A stretch of 17,753 nucleotides of DNA from Globomyces pollinis-pini (Eukaryota > Chytridiomycota > Chytridiomycetes > Rhizophydiales > Globomycetaceae), in NCBI GenBank assembly GCA_025399215.1, contig MU621429.1:1-17753 (forward strand), written 5' to 3'. Below are positions 16,903-17,753 of this stretch, piece after piece; the first letter of the stretch is position 1, and each line of letters starts with the position of its first letter. The position numbers were made by a program, and so were the translations under genes. A model generated the notes under the pieces. That model did no database searches and was not told the DNA's origin. It saw nothing but the letters and a program-made list of their open reading frames with translations.

Positions 16903-17493
16903 ATGTTCTCTGCTGTAGTCCTCGCCCTTGTCTCTTCTTCCATCGCCGCCCCAGCTTATGGTTATGATAAAGCTGCTCCAGCTTACGTGACCCCAACAAC
17001 AACTCCTTGTGCTGAAACTATTGCTGCCATTGCTACTCCAGCTTACAACCAAGTCGCTCCAATCGCTACTGCTCCATACAACACTGCTGCTCCAATCGTA
17101 GCAACCACTCCTTGTGAAACTCCAAACGTTTACGCGACTGCTGCTCCAATCGCTACTCCAGGTTACAACACTGCAGCTCCAATCATTGGAACTACCCCAT
17201 GTGATGAATCTATCCCATACAACACCGCTGCTCCAATCGCTACCTCCACACCATGCGCTGAACCAACTCCAGCTGGTTACGCACATGCAGCTGCCACTCT
17301 TGCTGCTGATGCTTATGGTTACAAAGCACCAGTTGCTACTCCAGGGTACGAACAAGCCGCTGCTATCGCTACTCCAGGATACGGATATGCTGAAGCTACC
17401 CAAGCTGCTTCCAGCTACAGTGTCATCTCTGGTGCTTCCTCAAATACTTTTATTGGATCTGCAATCATGGCCCTAGCCTTCTTTGCCCTATAA
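16903..17493 (+). CDS. Secreted Ala/Pro/Tyr-rich repeat protein, probably GPI-anchored
   Basis: 196 residues, no intron. It has a signal peptide (MFSAVVLALVSSSIAA, likely cut near 16-17). The middle is built from repeated short units such as Y-N-T-A-A-P-I-A-T, A-T-P-G-Y and four T-P-C-x-E motifs (Cys36, Cys71, Cys100, Cys118). The C-terminus has a small-residue stretch (SGASSN, 176-181) followed by a hydrophobic tail (183-196), the pattern of a GPI-attachment signal. Codons end in C more often than in neighbouring genes, which fits high expression. The likely role is a structural cell-wall or spore-coat protein; the four Cys may cross-link. Long open frames on the other strand and in another frame arise from the codon pattern and are not genes. 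AATAAA lies at 17518-17523. Confidence 0.85.
   Translation: MFSAVVLALVSSSIAAPAYGYDKAAPAYVTPTTTPCAETIAAIATPAYNQVAPIATAPYNTAAPIVATTPCETPNVYATAAPIATPGYNTAAPIIGTTPCDESIPYNTAAPIATSTPCAEPTPAGYAHAAATLAADAYGYKAPVATPGYEQAAAIATPGYGYAEATQAASSYSVISGASSNTFIGSAIMALAFFAL
17041..17260 (+). repeat. Imperfect coding repeats of the surface protein
   Basis: Degenerate DNA repeats encode Y-N-T-A-A-P-I and related units. Copies with TACAACACTGC(A/T)GCTCCAATC or close variants start near 17079, 17164 and 17218. They are similar enough to permit length change by slippage or unequal exchange. Confidence 0.6.
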
Positions 17494-17645
17494 TTATACT
17501 TTTACTTATGAAGGTCTAATAAATGTATATCAATTGAAACTAAATCTTGCACCTGTACATTATCTTCAAATTAATCTAATTATGTATCATGTATCTATCT
17601 AGGTATTTATTTTCAAAAGTCAATTCTAAGAAGTATTCACTGTAT

Positions 17646-17753
17646 TTAAGCATGAATCTCGTCATGGTGTTGCTTTGCCAGTTGGCGGATCAACTCTGCA
17701 TTGGATGAACCTGAAGCATCAACCAGTTCAGAAAAAATAGAGGATGGGTTGTT
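17646..17753 (-). CDS. C-terminal end of an unidentified protein (cut by window edge)
   Basis: The frame on the minus strand is open from the window edge for 35 codons to TAA at 17646-17648. Its composition is protein-like and helical at the end (ELIRQLAKQHHDEIHA). A minus-strand AATAAA lies at 17606-17611, about 35 bp past the stop, which supports a real gene end converging on the surface-protein gene. No family was recognised from so short a piece. Confidence 0.6.
   Translation of the reverse strand, partial: NNPSSIFSELVDASGSSNAELIRQLAKQHHDEIHA

Noticed and set aside
16680..16943. 87-codon minus-strand ORF over the surface-protein promoter
   Set aside because: It overlaps the TATA box and start of a well-supported gene and shows no domain.
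16864..17403. Long minus-strand ORF rich in Ser and Trp, opposite the surface-protein gene
   Set aside because: It is a shadow of the repetitive Ala/Pro/Thr codons of the real gene. It has no signal, no domain and an implausible composition.
17114..17476. Leu/Gln/Pro-rich ORF in another plus frame of the surface-protein gene
   Set aside because: It is a frame shadow of the repeats and starts inside the real gene.

Overview
The window looks like nuclear DNA of an early-diverging (probably zoosporic, chytrid-like) fungus. It is AT-rich. Genes lie close together on both strands, many ending in AATAAA-type signals, and are cut by very small GT-AG introns. I could place 40 introns by homology and reading frame: 39 are 24-35 nt and one is 64 nt. 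Several proteins have fungal or general eukaryotic relatives (UreF, PIAS/Siz SUMO ligase, UCH-type deubiquitinase, ARFRP1/Arl3 GTPase, ZNRD2-type zinc ribbons, a GPI-type wall protein). Assignment to a particular phylum is inference only.

Layout. 1-1796 (-): N-terminal half of an ABCC/MRP-type ABC transporter, cut by the window edge. 1797-2369: gap with a coding-like but broken stretch. 2370-8008: three related HSL-type alpha/beta hydrolases (one on -, two on +), with a urease accessory gene (ureF) on the opposite strand between the second and third. 8264-10295 (-): SAP-PINIT-SP-RING SUMO E3 ligase, divergent from 10462-11287 (+): UCHL3/Yuh1-type ubiquitin hydrolase, which converges on 11387-12110 (-): ARFRP1 GTPase. 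12445-13188 (+): F-box-like/ankyrin protein. 13388-14276 (-): protein with two ZNRD2-type zinc ribbons. 14676-15359 (+): low-complexity orphan. 15595-16485 (+): orphan polytopic membrane protein. 16903-17493 (+): Ala/Pro/Tyr-rich secreted protein with a GPI-type C-terminus. 17646-end (-): C-terminal end of an unidentified gene.

There is no sign of an operon, CRISPR array, transposon or prophage. The links visible between genes are the hydrolase paralogue cluster, which arose by local duplication, and two ubiquitin/SUMO-pathway genes sharing one short divergent promoter (probably coincidental). Most coding sequences had to be assembled across introns. For every spliced gene the exon sum is a multiple of three and the joined protein matches its family across the junctions, which is the main support for the models.
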